Below are positions 1-6,810 of a DNA stretch of 8,052 nt, in pieces. The number at the start of each line of letters is the position of its first letter. The first letter of the stretch is position 1. The DNA lies in contig JADHVM010000034.1 in NCBI GenBank assembly GCA_016783985.1, positions 1 through 8,052 of the forward strand, in the 5' to 3' direction. A program made the translations under genes and the position numbers. The stretch is from Actinomycetota bacterium (GTDB lineage: Bacteria > Actinomycetota > Humimicrobiia > Humimicrobiales > Humimicrobiaceae). The notes beneath the pieces were generated by a model. That model did not search any database. It saw only the letters and a list, made by a program, of their open reading frames with translations, and was not told where the DNA came from.

Positions 1-1
1 A

Positions 2-244
2 GATAAAGAAAAAAGAGAGGTAGATTTTTTAGTCTCAGAGAATAAAAACCCATGGTTTTTAGTTGAAGTTAAATTATCATCAAAGGGCAGCTTGAGTAAG
101 AATTTAATATATTTCCAGAATAAGATTGAGGCAAAGCATACATTCCAGGTAGTATTTAATATGGATTATATTTCAGAAGACTGCTTCAAACATAAGGACC
201 CTATTATTGTCCCGGCTCAGACATTTTTAAGTCAATTAATATAA
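2..244 (+). CDS. C-terminal part of a DUF4143-type AAA+ ATPase (partial at window start)
   Basis: An open frame runs from the window edge to TAA at 242-244, giving the last 80 residues of a protein whose start lies outside. The first residues read REVDFLV and, after a short linker, WFLVEVK. This xExD...ExK arrangement is typical of the PD-(D/E)xK-like fold in the C-terminal DUF4143 domain of AAA+ ATPases, which are common in accessory regions of anaerobic bacteria and archaea. Their cellular role is poorly known. What follows (a YFQNKIEAKH-type stretch, then a hydrophobic C-terminal segment ending SQLI) matches the usual end of the family. No frameshift is visible in this part, so the gene could be intact upstream. 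It is a different subfamily from the fragment at 406-804, since the two share the motif but little else. Confidence 0.72.
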   Translation, partial: DKEKREVDFLVSENKNPWFLVEVKLSSKGSLSKNLIYFQNKIEAKHTFQVVFNMDYISEDCFKHKDPIIVPAQTFLSQLI

Positions 245-405
245 TGGAAAGCTTTAGAATGCAATGCTGCAGCTTGTAGAAAGCTTTATATATCTTCCAG
301 TTAAACATCAGATCGGACCCTTATACATTTTATTAAAATCTACAGGTATTGGATCCGTATTAAGGCCCATTCCAAAGATATCTGTCCCCAGGCCTTATAT
401 ATGAG

Positions 406-804
406 ATGACATTTGCCATCGTGAATTTATTGGTAACCGTATGTCTAAAAAGAAATTTAGAAGAGGATATTCTATGTAAGGAATTTAAGGGAGTTATGGC
501 TGAAAACTATTGCCTTCAGGAATTAACGGGATTACTTGATTATGTTCCATTTTATTGGTCCAGCGGCAATCTTGCCGAGATTGATTTTGTAGTGCAATTT
601 ACTGATAAAATAGTTCCCATCGAAGTAAAAGCGGCCGAAAATGTAAAGTCTAAGAGTCTTGCTGTCTATAGGAAAAAATACAAACTGGCTTTATCTATTA
701 AAACATCAAGACTGAATCTAAATTACAAGGATGGGCTATTAAACTGTCCCCTTTACTTGCTGTGGAAGTTGCCAGAATTTATTGAAAAAATATTTTCTTC
801 TTAA
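406..804 (+). pseudogene. Decayed DUF4143-type AAA+ ATPase, C-terminal remnant
   Basis: The 132-codon frame is convincing from about codon 20 onward. EFKGVMAENYCLQEL, PFYWSSGNLAEIDFVV and PIEVKA are the hallmark blocks of the DUF4143 domain (nuclease-like E-x-D ... E-x-K), and the end (PLYLLWKLPEFIEKIFSS) matches the normal C terminus. The N-terminal ATPase with its Walker motifs is missing, and the apparent ATG at 406 sits inside the domain, so it is not a natural start. Between 250 and 405 there are faint traces in other frames: ALECNAAACRKLY resembles the 'ALEWLxxAGLxxKVY' block before DUF4143, and ALYM may be what is left of the block just before 'DxGLL'. That would mean several frameshifts. 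It lies directly after the stop of the partial ATPase at 2-244. Confidence 0.7.
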
Positions 805-1250
805 TACTTTTTACTAAAACTGGTATAGTCAGCAATACAATGATCTTACTCCTTGTACAGAATAGTGATGGATTTATAGCGAGAAAAGAAGAAGTTACTT
901 CATTTGCTGATATTTCTTCTTGGGAAAACTTAGCTATTCCCCTTAATGTATCTGTAAAGAGGGAAACTGACTACGCTAGTGGGCAGGTAAGCTACTTTGT
1001 CCTAGCCTACAGCAAAAAATACAAATACCCAGGTTATCTTTAAGCTGGCAACCTATTCACTAATGCAGCTTTATCTTGTAAGAGCTGATATGAAGGAGCT
1101 AGCTAAAAAACCATATCCACTATTAAAAAAAAGGAGAGAGCAGGAGAATGTGTGGTTATACTCTACAGCGGTCCTAATTATGGTGTGTTTGATTTAGATG
1201 AGTACAGTTTTATTTTAATGAAACTTAAAACGGATCTCTTAATCTTGTGT
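805..1250 (+). pseudogene. Unrecognised broken reading frame (about 840-1190)
   Basis: There is no intact gene in this stretch. From ATG 840 a frame of 67 codons runs to TAA 1043 (contains NSDGFIARKEEV, SSWENLAIPL, YSKKYKYPGYL). In another frame 1041-1190 reads on as KLATYSLMQLYLVRADMKEL and then a lysine-rich stretch and a hydrophobic tail (LYSTAVLIMVCLI). Joining the two by one frameshift near 1040 gives a protein-like sequence of about 115 residues, which suggests a decayed gene rather than random sequence. I do not recognise the family. No good ribosome binding site precedes ATG 840. The rest (1191-1250) is AT-rich and seems to hold only the upstream flank of the promoter at 1251. Confidence 0.3.
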
Positions 1251-1279
1251 TTGACAACTTAACATATATTAACTATACT
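1251..1279 (+). promoter_or_regulatory. Sigma-70-type promoter of the nucleotidyltransferase-HEPN operon
   Basis: TTGACA at 1251-1256 and TATACT at 1274-1279 are separated by exactly 17 bases, close to the ideal housekeeping promoter. Transcription would begin around 1286, about 20 bases before the ATG at 1308. The 5' leader would then be very short and contains no clear Shine-Dalgarno sequence. The -10 box lies between two operator-like palindromes. Confidence 0.75.
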
Positions 1280-1293
1280 TTACATATGTTAAG
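1258..1293. promoter_or_regulatory. Paired near-palindromic operator overlapping the promoter
   Basis: Two related 16-base sites occur here: CTTAACATATATTAAC at 1258-1273 and CTTTACATATGTTAAG at 1278-1293, starting 20 bases apart (about two helical turns). The second is a 14/16 palindrome around ACATATGT and the first is 12/16. Seen another way, the outer halves form a perfect 11-base inverted repeat (1257-1267 with 1284-1294). The first site fills the -35/-10 spacer and the second covers the expected transcription start, so a bound dimer at either would block RNA polymerase. The natural candidate is the winged-helix domain of the protein encoded just downstream. That assignment is inference. 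Confidence 0.65.
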
Positions 1294-1307
1294 TCTAATT
1301 TACAACT

Positions 1308-1943
1308 ATGTTTATGGAAAAATCTTTAGATAATATACTTAATGCCAGTTCAAAAGTTAAAATCATACGCCTTTTTACTTCCAGACGTAATGATTATTTT
1401 ACGACTGGCCGGGAAATTAGTAAGCAGATTGGATTATCTGCACCTGCAACACATACTGCACTAAAAGATTTATACAATCATAATATCCTGAATCGTGATA
1501 TTATAGGGAAACAACACCTGTATAGGCTAAATATAAATAATAGGATTGTTAAAGATATTCTAATTCCAGCATTTCAAAAAGAGCTTTTAATTAAAAAAGA
1601 TATTAATAAGTTTCTGAAAAATGAGATTATAAATAAAAATCTAGAAGATAAAATAATCTCACTTATAATTTATGGAAGTATGGAAAAAGGTACAGCAAGA
1701 GAAACAAGTGACATAGATATTGCTATAATTGTAAAAACTAAAAAAGATAAACAATATATAGAAAGCATATTCCTTGAAGATATTTCTTCAAGGTTTAATG
1801 AATATTTTGGAGCCCAGCTTGACACATATACAAAAACCAGAGATGAATTTACTGAAAAGTTACAAAAAAACAAACCCCCGGTCTCAACATTAATAAAAGA
1901 ATACAGGGTAATCTATGGAAAGGATCCTTTAGATATTAAATAA
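1308..1943 (+). CDS. Winged-helix / minimal nucleotidyltransferase fusion (MNT antitoxin-like)
   Basis: The 211-residue protein has two parts. Residues about 5-80 look like a winged helix-turn-helix (TTGREISKQIGLSAPATHTA, then a wing-like HLYRLNINNR), which would bind DNA. Residues about 112-205 are a minimal nucleotidyltransferase: G123-S124 is followed by exactly ten residues and D135-I-D137, the GSx10DxD signature, and D172 is a candidate third metal-binding carboxylate. In known HEPN-MNT (type VII toxin-antitoxin) systems the MNT protein transfers AMP onto the HEPN toxin and silences it. Here the fused DNA-binding domain suggests it also represses its own promoter through the paired sites at 1258-1293. 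ATG 1308 is taken as the start, though ATG 1314 is possible, and neither has a clear ribosome binding site. The next gene follows after one base. The frame is intact, and every motif needed for activity is present. Confidence 0.85.
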   Translation: MFMEKSLDNILNASSKVKIIRLFTSRRNDYFTTGREISKQIGLSAPATHTALKDLYNHNILNRDIIGKQHLYRLNINNRIVKDILIPAFQKELLIKKDINKFLKNEIINKNLEDKIISLIIYGSMEKGTARETSDIDIAIIVKTKKDKQYIESIFLEDISSRFNEYFGAQLDTYTKTRDEFTEKLQKNKPPVSTLIKEYRVIYGKDPLDIK

Positions 1944-1944
1944 T

Positions 1945-2349
1945 ATGTCAGCAAGAAAAATTAAAATAAAACAGGAAAATAAATCAAATGCTTTTAAGTA
2001 TCTAAAAAAGGCTGAAGATAACTATAATCAAATGCTTACAGCTCTTAATAATAATAATTATAATGCAGCTGGGACGCTGGCCATCCAATGCGGTATTTCA
2101 GCAGCTGACGCTGTATGCGTTCATGAAAAAAGGGTTCGATCACTATCACAAAATCACCTGACTTTATGCGATTTGGTAAAATCTATATCGCTTCCTGAAG
2201 CAAAAGATAGGAGCAATGTTTTAAAAAGGATTATTTCAAAAAAGAATCTAATTCAATATGAAAGTAGAAGTATTTACAAAAATGAAGCTAATGAAATCGT
2301 AAAAGGCGCAACTAGATTTTACCAATGGGTTGTTTCAGTTCTAAAATAA
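1945..2349 (+). CDS. HEPN-domain protein (putative toxin partner of the MNT protein)
   Basis: This 134-residue, mostly helical protein starts one base after the stop of the nucleotidyltransferase gene, so the two are almost certainly co-transcribed and translationally coupled. No ribosome binding site lies at the usual distance. It has the HEPN look: an N-terminal helix with KKAEDNYNQM, a helix AAGTLAIQCGISAADAVCVH, a basic segment containing R65-x5-H71 (RSLSQNH), and a C-terminal helix pair with LIQYESRSIYKNEANEIV. The spaced Arg/His pair fits the Rx4-6H signature of HEPN ribonucleases, but the tyrosine that follows the histidine in the best-studied HepT toxins (RxxxxHxY) is absent. The closest resemblance I can recall is the SAV_6107-like HEPN group. 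The pairing implies an RNA-cutting toxin neutralised by its neighbour, though some such pairs may instead act in regulation. The reading frame is intact. Confidence 0.75.
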   Translation: MSARKIKIKQENKSNAFKYLKKAEDNYNQMLTALNNNNYNAAGTLAIQCGISAADAVCVHEKRVRSLSQNHLTLCDLVKSISLPEAKDRSNVLKRIISKKNLIQYESRSIYKNEANEIVKGATRFYQWVVSVLK

Positions 2350-2407
2350 ACAATCCTTCAGATAGGCAGGACTAGTTCGAAAGCTTACTAAATGGATCCA
2401 TACAATC

Positions 2408-2500
2408 TCATAATGTATCCAGGACTATAGCTCTTGATTCTGCAATAAGAGTCAAATTCCTGATAATTTTATTTCTAAAACTATAATTTGGTTTAAACAT
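2408..2500 (-). pseudogene. N-terminal stub of a Fic-family protein
   Basis: On the minus strand ATG at 2498-2500 opens a 30-codon frame ending at TGA (2408-2410). The peptide begins MFKPNYSFRNKIIRNLTLIA and continues ESRAIVLDTL. This matches the opening of many Fic-family proteins (MFKPNYxIxxKIxxNLxxIxEAxAxI), which transfer AMP or related groups onto target proteins. Everything after residue 30, including the Fic domain core with its HPFxxGNGR motif, is gone. A second, unrelated frame follows for only a few codons. It points toward the HEPN gene (tail to tail). The rest of 2350-2640 is AT-rich, and I see no other gene in it. Confidence 0.6.
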
Positions 2501-2641
2501 TTTTTTTATTCTTTTAGATAATTTTATAGAAAAGTAGTGCTAATATAAAAGTGTAACCACTCTTATTCTTATAAGATCTTCTACAGATTTCAATATACGT
2601 CAAAGTTTTCTTCTGGTCAATTTTTTCTTTTAATCAATTTT

Positions 2642-3450
2642 GTGAACTTAAATCCCAGAGGGTTCCCTTACCATGTCGATCGTGCATCCGAGGGGGAGGT
2701 GAGCAACCCGGCAATAAGGGCTTCAGCGGCTTATTTTATGCTCCTGCCATTAACATAGATACTGAATCCCTTGAAAAATTCTTCATACATAAAATATTTA
2801 AGATGCTTCTAAAAAAGGGTCTTATTATAGAAAGGGTTGTAGAGTTAATTTTTTCCTGGCGACACTCCGGCTTCGGGGTCTACTGCGGAAAGAGAATAAA
2901 TCCAAAAGGGGCCAGATCAACAGAAAATCTGGCAAGATATATCATAAGGGCGTCATTCTCCCAGGAGCGGATGAAATATTTTCCGTATGAGGCAAAGGTT
3001 ACCTACCAGTCTAAATACAGCAAAGATGTAAAAGAGTTTAGCTCCCTTGAATGGATGGCAGCCCTTATCTTCCATATACCAAACACGGGAGGGCAGACTG
3101 TCCGTTATTACGGATTCTATAGCAACGCAACAAGGGGCAGGCTTAAAAAGGAAGAGAGTGAGCCGGAATTTCATATAATAGAAGATGAAAGTCCCAGGGT
3201 TTTAAACAGGTCCCGGGCACGGCTTATACAGAAAATATATTAGATAGATCCCCTGATATGTCCAAAGTGCGGAGGAGAAATGAGGGTTACTACCTTTATA
3301 GAAGATTATAAGATCGTAAAGAAGATTCTTGATTATCTTCGCATATATGAATTTGGTAAAAAAAGATCGCCTCCCAGGATAAACACTTACCCCGATGAGT
3401 TTGATGATTATATCCGGGATGAATATATAGACTGTAACCATGTGTGCTAA
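2642..3450 (+). pseudogene. Decayed IS91-type (Transposase_32-like) transposase, copy A
   Basis: From about 2728 to 3450 one frame reads the C-terminal half of an IS91-family transposase: FYAPAINIDTESLEKFF, WRHSGFGVYCGKRINP, NLARYIIRASFSQERM (the ARY tyrosine falls in the conserved catalytic-tyrosine block) and TVRYYGFYSN. After a single in-frame TAG at 3241-3243 it reads CPKCGGEM, the C-terminal zinc knuckle, and ends NHVC at TAA 3448-3450. Homologues usually have a glutamate at the stop position, so one G-to-T change explains it. Upstream, in another frame, 2642-2700 reads VNLNPRGFPYHVDRASEG. This resembles the HUH block of the family (NPHxHxxxSxG) with the second histidine changed and a residue lost, so a frameshift lies near 2700-2728. 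The N-terminal zinc-finger third is absent. The stop overlaps that of the minus-strand gene at 3447. Confidence 0.8.
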
Positions 3451-3510
3451 GTTGATTGTAAGGCTGCAGGATATTTGGCTGCCATAAAATTGACCTGATA
3501 TGGTATTTTT
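2803..3510 (+). mobile_element. IS91-family element remnant, copy A (part shared with copy B)
   Basis: Two blocks of this stretch recur in copy B at 7490-7768: about 2800-2917 (roughly 14 differences in 110 bases by eye) and about 3370-3510 (nearly identical through the stop codon and about 40 bases beyond). The middle (about 2918-3369) is present only here. The shared 3' block ends in an AT-rich stretch near 3510, after which the two loci diverge to the level of related protein-coding sequence. No 5' terminus could be placed. Confidence 0.65.
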
Positions 3511-3856
3511 CTTACCTCCTTACACTCTTCATGTATTTCCTGCTCCAGTATCATGATTTCTGATGCTTTTTGAATCTGATAACCTTGATTATGGTAACTA
3601 TGAGTGCTTGATAGTCTGGTGATCCAGAAGGAAATTCTTATAAATTTATATATATTTCATCACTAATGATTATATTATCAGTATTCTTATAATGCTTATG
3701 AACCTCAATTTCATTTTCAAGTTGCTCTTTTCCCAACACAGAAAGATTGTGTTCTTTTCTTTTATTAATAATCTCTTCATCCTCAAGCTTATTTATTTCA
3801 TTAAGTTTTTCTTTTACTATTTCTAAAATTTCAGTGGAATCATTGTCTAATCTTTT
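3447..3856 (-). pseudogene. Unknown broken gene convergent with the IS91-type transposase, copy A
   Basis: On the minus strand two frames together make one decayed gene. From 3856 to the TAA at 3638-3640 a 72-codon frame reads STEILEIVKEKLNEI, charged helix-like sequence, then EIEVHKHYKNTDNIIISDE. In a second frame from roughly 3580 to TAG at 3447-3449 it reads YHNQGYQIQKASEIMIL, then EIHEECKEVRKIPYQ and FMAAKYPAALQST. A short stretch in the first frame past the stop (EFPSGSPDYQ) lines up with copy B (ELTFGPPKYQ). So both an in-frame stop and a frameshift separate the halves. The same order of blocks is seen at 7703-8052, which argues that this was a real gene. I do not recognise the family. 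Its stop codon overlaps the transposase stop on the other strand. No start codon is visible; it may lie before 3856 in sequence now lost. Confidence 0.55.
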
Positions 3857-3940
3857 TTAGTAATCAAAGATATTTTACTTGGCAGGCAACAGTTGAGAGA
3901 AGGGCTTGGGATACCTTATATCTTTGGAGAAGGTGATTAG
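3851..3940 (+). pseudogene. Short C-terminal gene fragment of unknown origin
   Basis: Between a TAA at 3848-3850 and TAG at 3938-3940 the plus strand reads 29 codons, SFLVIKDILLGRQQLREGL then GIPYIFGEGD. The composition (glycines, GIPYIFGE) looks like the tail of a real protein rather than chance, but it is too short to assign. It ends on top of the last codon of the minus-strand metallopeptidase gene, so it probably marks a breakpoint between blocks of different origin. Confidence 0.25.
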
Positions 3941-6810
3941 TAATTAGGTATAAACCCTTGCGATTTAATCCTATCATAAAGATTAAGATTGTCAGTTGAA
4001 GTATCATTGTCAGTTGAAGTATCATCAATTATTTTTTCAGGTGCTATTACCGTTACGGTTTGTTTCGCTGTGCCCACATGTTCATTTTTTTCATCATAAA
4101 CAGCTACGCTTACCGTATATATACCCGCAACATCATAAATGTGATCTGTCTTGGACAATCCTAATTTGTTTACCATTGCTCCATCGCCCAAGTCCCATTT
4201 GTAGGTATAGCCGGTGTCTTCGATACTCGTTATATAACTCACAGCGTTTCCCGGAGCTGCAGGGTTCGGGTTTGCCGAGAGCGTCAGCTCCATCTCCACT
4301 GCTACAGGGATATGCAATTGAGATATCAACACCTTATCTGACTGCGACACGTCATACAGCGAACATTTCACTGTTGTATTGCTTAGTTTGCTGAACACGT
4401 GCTTTACAATACCGCTCAGCATACCGTTTTCATTTTTTTTCTGGTATTCAATCACTTCGCCATCGCCAAAATCGACTTCTATCACGACATTAGTGACGTT
4501 CGTAAAAATATCTTTGAACGCGAACTCAAACTCATACTCTTTGCCCACGGATGCGTTCTCAATCTTGTCTGGTTTGCATTGTGCCTGTATTTCACTTATT
4601 TTTACACCCGACAATTCATTCTTTAGTAAACAATCCAAGGCAATCAATACAACATCATTGCTGCCTTGTTTAAATACATATCTCTCATAACTGCCCGAAG
4701 GTGAATCGCTTGTCGTGGATGAATAATTCCAATAATGTCCACCAGGAACGCGTGCATTATTTATTTTCCCGATATTTTTCACCCCGGATATCTGGGTACT
4801 CCAAACACCGTTCTTGCTACCATCAATACATTCCATATTGAATATGCGCAATGGCATATTTTTGGAAAACTCAATTACCTTAAACATATTGAATGCAATG
4901 GTATCGGTTTTACTTGTTTGGTATTTAAAAACGGCAGAGTGTTCATTTGCTTTAAGATATTTGATCTTAATTAAACTATCTAACACCAATTGTTTGGGCG
5001 CATCGGCATTGCCCAGAACATCTCTCCAGAATTTAGTATACGACTCTCCCAGAGAGATAAAATCAGTCGATTTGGATCTGAAAAAGTCATTAATTGAGTA
5101 TTCAATGAGATACGTGTCGCTACTCGCAACATAAATCCATAGTTCTTCAAACGTGCTGTTTGTGTTTTTCAGTAAATATCTTAAGAAACACGACATGCTG
5201 TATTCATGCACTTCATCGAACGTATAATACGAATCTTGAGATGAAACACCATTGGTGACCATGCGCTGTCTGTTTTTTTCAGGATATGCCAGTTCATATG
5301 CTGCAAGTTCGGCCAGTGCTTCGACAGCCCATCTATTTTCGCTTTTTCCCATTTTACCAACATATTGCACTTCATTCCACACTGAATCCTGATATGAATG
5401 AAAAAACTCATGTGCTAATACGGTCTCAAAATCTTGTTCGTCTGGATAATCCGTTGGTAGAAGTATATTGTTTGTCACCGGATTATATTTACAATTTGTG
5501 TATCCGCTATCTATGTATACATCCATGGAATCTGTAAATCCCATAAACGTAAAGTTTTCTCGATAATCAACAGGTATTTTTGCTTCAAAATCTTTTCGGA
5601 TTTCTTCCAATGCATTACCGACACTGCTTGCCAAGTCATCCATACTGCTGGCGTATTTAGTGCTGTCATCTACTTTATAATATATCTTGAAATATCCGTC
5701 CGGCGAATAGATGGATTTACCCCAGTAATAAATTAAAAAATCCGTCAAGTGATCCGTGTATATGTAGAGCTTGCCATCGATCACTTCACTGGGTAGCGTG
5801 TCCCATAGGGATGTCGCTTCATCAAAACAAGCGGCGGAGGGTTCACCTTGCGCATCGCTTGGAATCGTATATTCGATTGTGATGATATCGTTGAACTGAT
5901 GCATGTCACCAAGTGTTACCGAAAACGACGTGCACTGTGCAGACTGGGGCAGGTTGATTGGTTGAGGATCGGCAATCTGCTCTATTCTGATAGTTTGCGT
6001 ATTATCTATTGCGTTGCCCGGAATGGTCACAGCGATTTTGTCTACTGACACTGTTTGTGGTTTAGTGCTAGATCCGATTTCATTTTCCAGCAACAGCTGC
6101 TTTTGCTGCGGTAATACTTCAAAAGCCCCCGCATCTATTTTTTCTTCCGCAAACGTCAACACGATCTTTCCAGATTGCGCACCATAGGAGATATGCACTT
6201 CGATCATGTCATCTGAAACGGCGTTGATATTCAACTCATGTTCACCCAACGATACTGTCTTTAGACCCGAGCTGCCAAGATTGCTGCCTCTGATCTGTAT
6301 CATGGTGCCAACCGTTCCCGAACCCGGAGTAATACTGTCAACTGCTGGCGCAAGTTTATCATCGCCTGCTATCACTACATCGGTTGTTGTTGCATCATCG
6401 AAATCAAATCCTGACATGATTTCCGCATTAAATGGGCATGCTTCATCTATTGGTATGTTAAAAGGAGTAGTTAAGTTACCAATATCTATTACAAAAACTA
6501 GTATTAATACTATTACTACTACAGCTGTAAAACCACCGATCAATCCCATAAAAATTTTAAAATTGCGGTTTCTTCCCGTTCCTACAACAGGCTTTTCTAT
6601 GTATTTGTATGTTTCTTTCTTTGCTGCTACTTGCTTTGAATCAGACTCTATGATTCTTTTTCCACATTTTTTGCAAAATACATCATCTGGAGTAATTATA
6701 CTTTTGCAGTTTGGGCATAAAGGGGTAAAATTTGAGAGCTGCTTTCCACATTTAAAACAAAATTTAGCATTATCTTTATTTATTTCTCCGCAGGAATTAC
6801 ATTTTTTCAT
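3937..6810 (-). CDS. Membrane-anchored zinc-ribbon / IPT / metallopeptidase / PKD protein
   Basis: This is an intact 957-residue protein, the only large gene here. In order: a zinc ribbon at 4-23 (CNSC...CFKC), a second at 32-52 (CPNC...CKKC), a membrane helix at about 85-110, an IPT/TIG domain at about 155-233 (VDSITPGSGTVGTMIQIRGS), a ZU5-like beta region at about 250-362 (ending DHLTDFLIYYW), a peptidase domain at about 365-600, and PKD domains at about 746-838 (DFGDGE) and 840-922 (WDLGDG...YDVAGIYTVSV). The peptidase has H467-E-F-F-H471 and, 26 residues on, E497 in WAVEALAE, the gluzincin-type third zinc ligand. The fold predicts zinc ribbons inside the cell and the protease outside, probably cutting proteins or peptides at the surface. 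Exact family and substrate are unknown. ATG 6808-6810 is chosen because the first zinc ribbon begins at residue 4. No clear ribosome binding site precedes it. It appears to stand alone. Confidence 0.85.
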   Translation of the reverse strand: MKKCNSCGEINKDNAKFCFKCGKQLSNFTPLCPNCKSIITPDDVFCKKCGKRIIESDSKQVAAKKETYKYIEKPVVGTGRNRNFKIFMGLIGGFTAVVVIVLILVFVIDIGNLTTPFNIPIDEACPFNAEIMSGFDFDDATTTDVVIAGDDKLAPAVDSITPGSGTVGTMIQIRGSNLGSSGLKTVSLGEHELNINAVSDDMIEVHISYGAQSGKIVLTFAEEKIDAGAFEVLPQQKQLLLENEIGSSTKPQTVSVDKIAVTIPGNAIDNTQTIRIEQIADPQPINLPQSAQCTSFSVTLGDMHQFNDIITIEYTIPSDAQGEPSAACFDEATSLWDTLPSEVIDGKLYIYTDHLTDFLIYYWGKSIYSPDGYFKIYYKVDDSTKYASSMDDLASSVGNALEEIRKDFEAKIPVDYRENFTFMGFTDSMDVYIDSGYTNCKYNPVTNNILLPTDYPDEQDFETVLAHEFFHSYQDSVWNEVQYVGKMGKSENRWAVEALAELAAYELAYPEKNRQRMVTNGVSSQDSYYTFDEVHEYSMSCFLRYLLKNTNSTFEELWIYVASSDTYLIEYSINDFFRSKSTDFISLGESYTKFWRDVLGNADAPKQLVLDSLIKIKYLKANEHSAVFKYQTSKTDTIAFNMFKVIEFSKNMPLRIFNMECIDGSKNGVWSTQISGVKNIGKINNARVPGGHYWNYSSTTSDSPSGSYERYVFKQGSNDVVLIALDCLLKNELSGVKISEIQAQCKPDKIENASVGKEYEFEFAFKDIFTNVTNVVIEVDFGDGEVIEYQKKNENGMLSGIVKHVFSKLSNTTVKCSLYDVSQSDKVLISQLHIPVAVEMELTLSANPNPAAPGNAVSYITSIEDTGYTYKWDLGDGAMVNKLGLSKTDHIYDVAGIYTVSVAVYDEKNEHVGTAKQTVTVIAPEKIIDDTSTDNDTSTDNLNLYDRIKSQGFIPNY
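3991..4026. repeat. Tandem 18-base duplication inside the metallopeptidase gene
   Basis: Units at 3991-4008 and 4009-4026 match at 17 of 18 bases. On the minus strand they encode DTSTDN twice near the C terminus (residues about 930-942), just after the second PKD domain. It is an in-frame, hydrophilic linker expansion, of a kind prone to copy-number change between strains. Confidence 0.85.

Noticed and set aside
840..920. NSDGFIARKEE, reminiscent of the start of RibD/dihydrofolate-reductase-like proteins
   Set aside because: The resemblance ends after about ten residues, and the expected downstream blocks are absent.
1131..1177. AAGGAG followed by ATG TGT GGT, recalling the MCG start of class II amidotransferases
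   Set aside because: The spacing is long, and the frame stops after nine codons with no further similarity.
1670..1873. 67-codon minus-strand frame
   Set aside because: It lies opposite the nucleotidyltransferase active-site region; shadow frame.
2392..2418. Possible hairpin GGATCCAT ... ATGTATCC after the HEPN gene
   Set aside because: It has a mismatch, a large loop and no following T-run, and overlaps the Fic remnant; not supportable as a terminator.
2665..2720. CCCTTA ... TAAGGG inverted repeat around a GC-rich patch
   Set aside because: Arms are only six bases and far apart; the patch is better explained as decayed transposase coding sequence around the HUH motif.
2953..3441. Two minus-strand frames over transposase copy A
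   Set aside because: They are antisense to recognisable IS91-type protein sequence; no own motifs.
3996..6048. Several other 66-132 codon plus-strand frames over the metallopeptidase gene
   Set aside because: All are antisense to a gene with clear domains, and none shows a motif or ribosome binding site.
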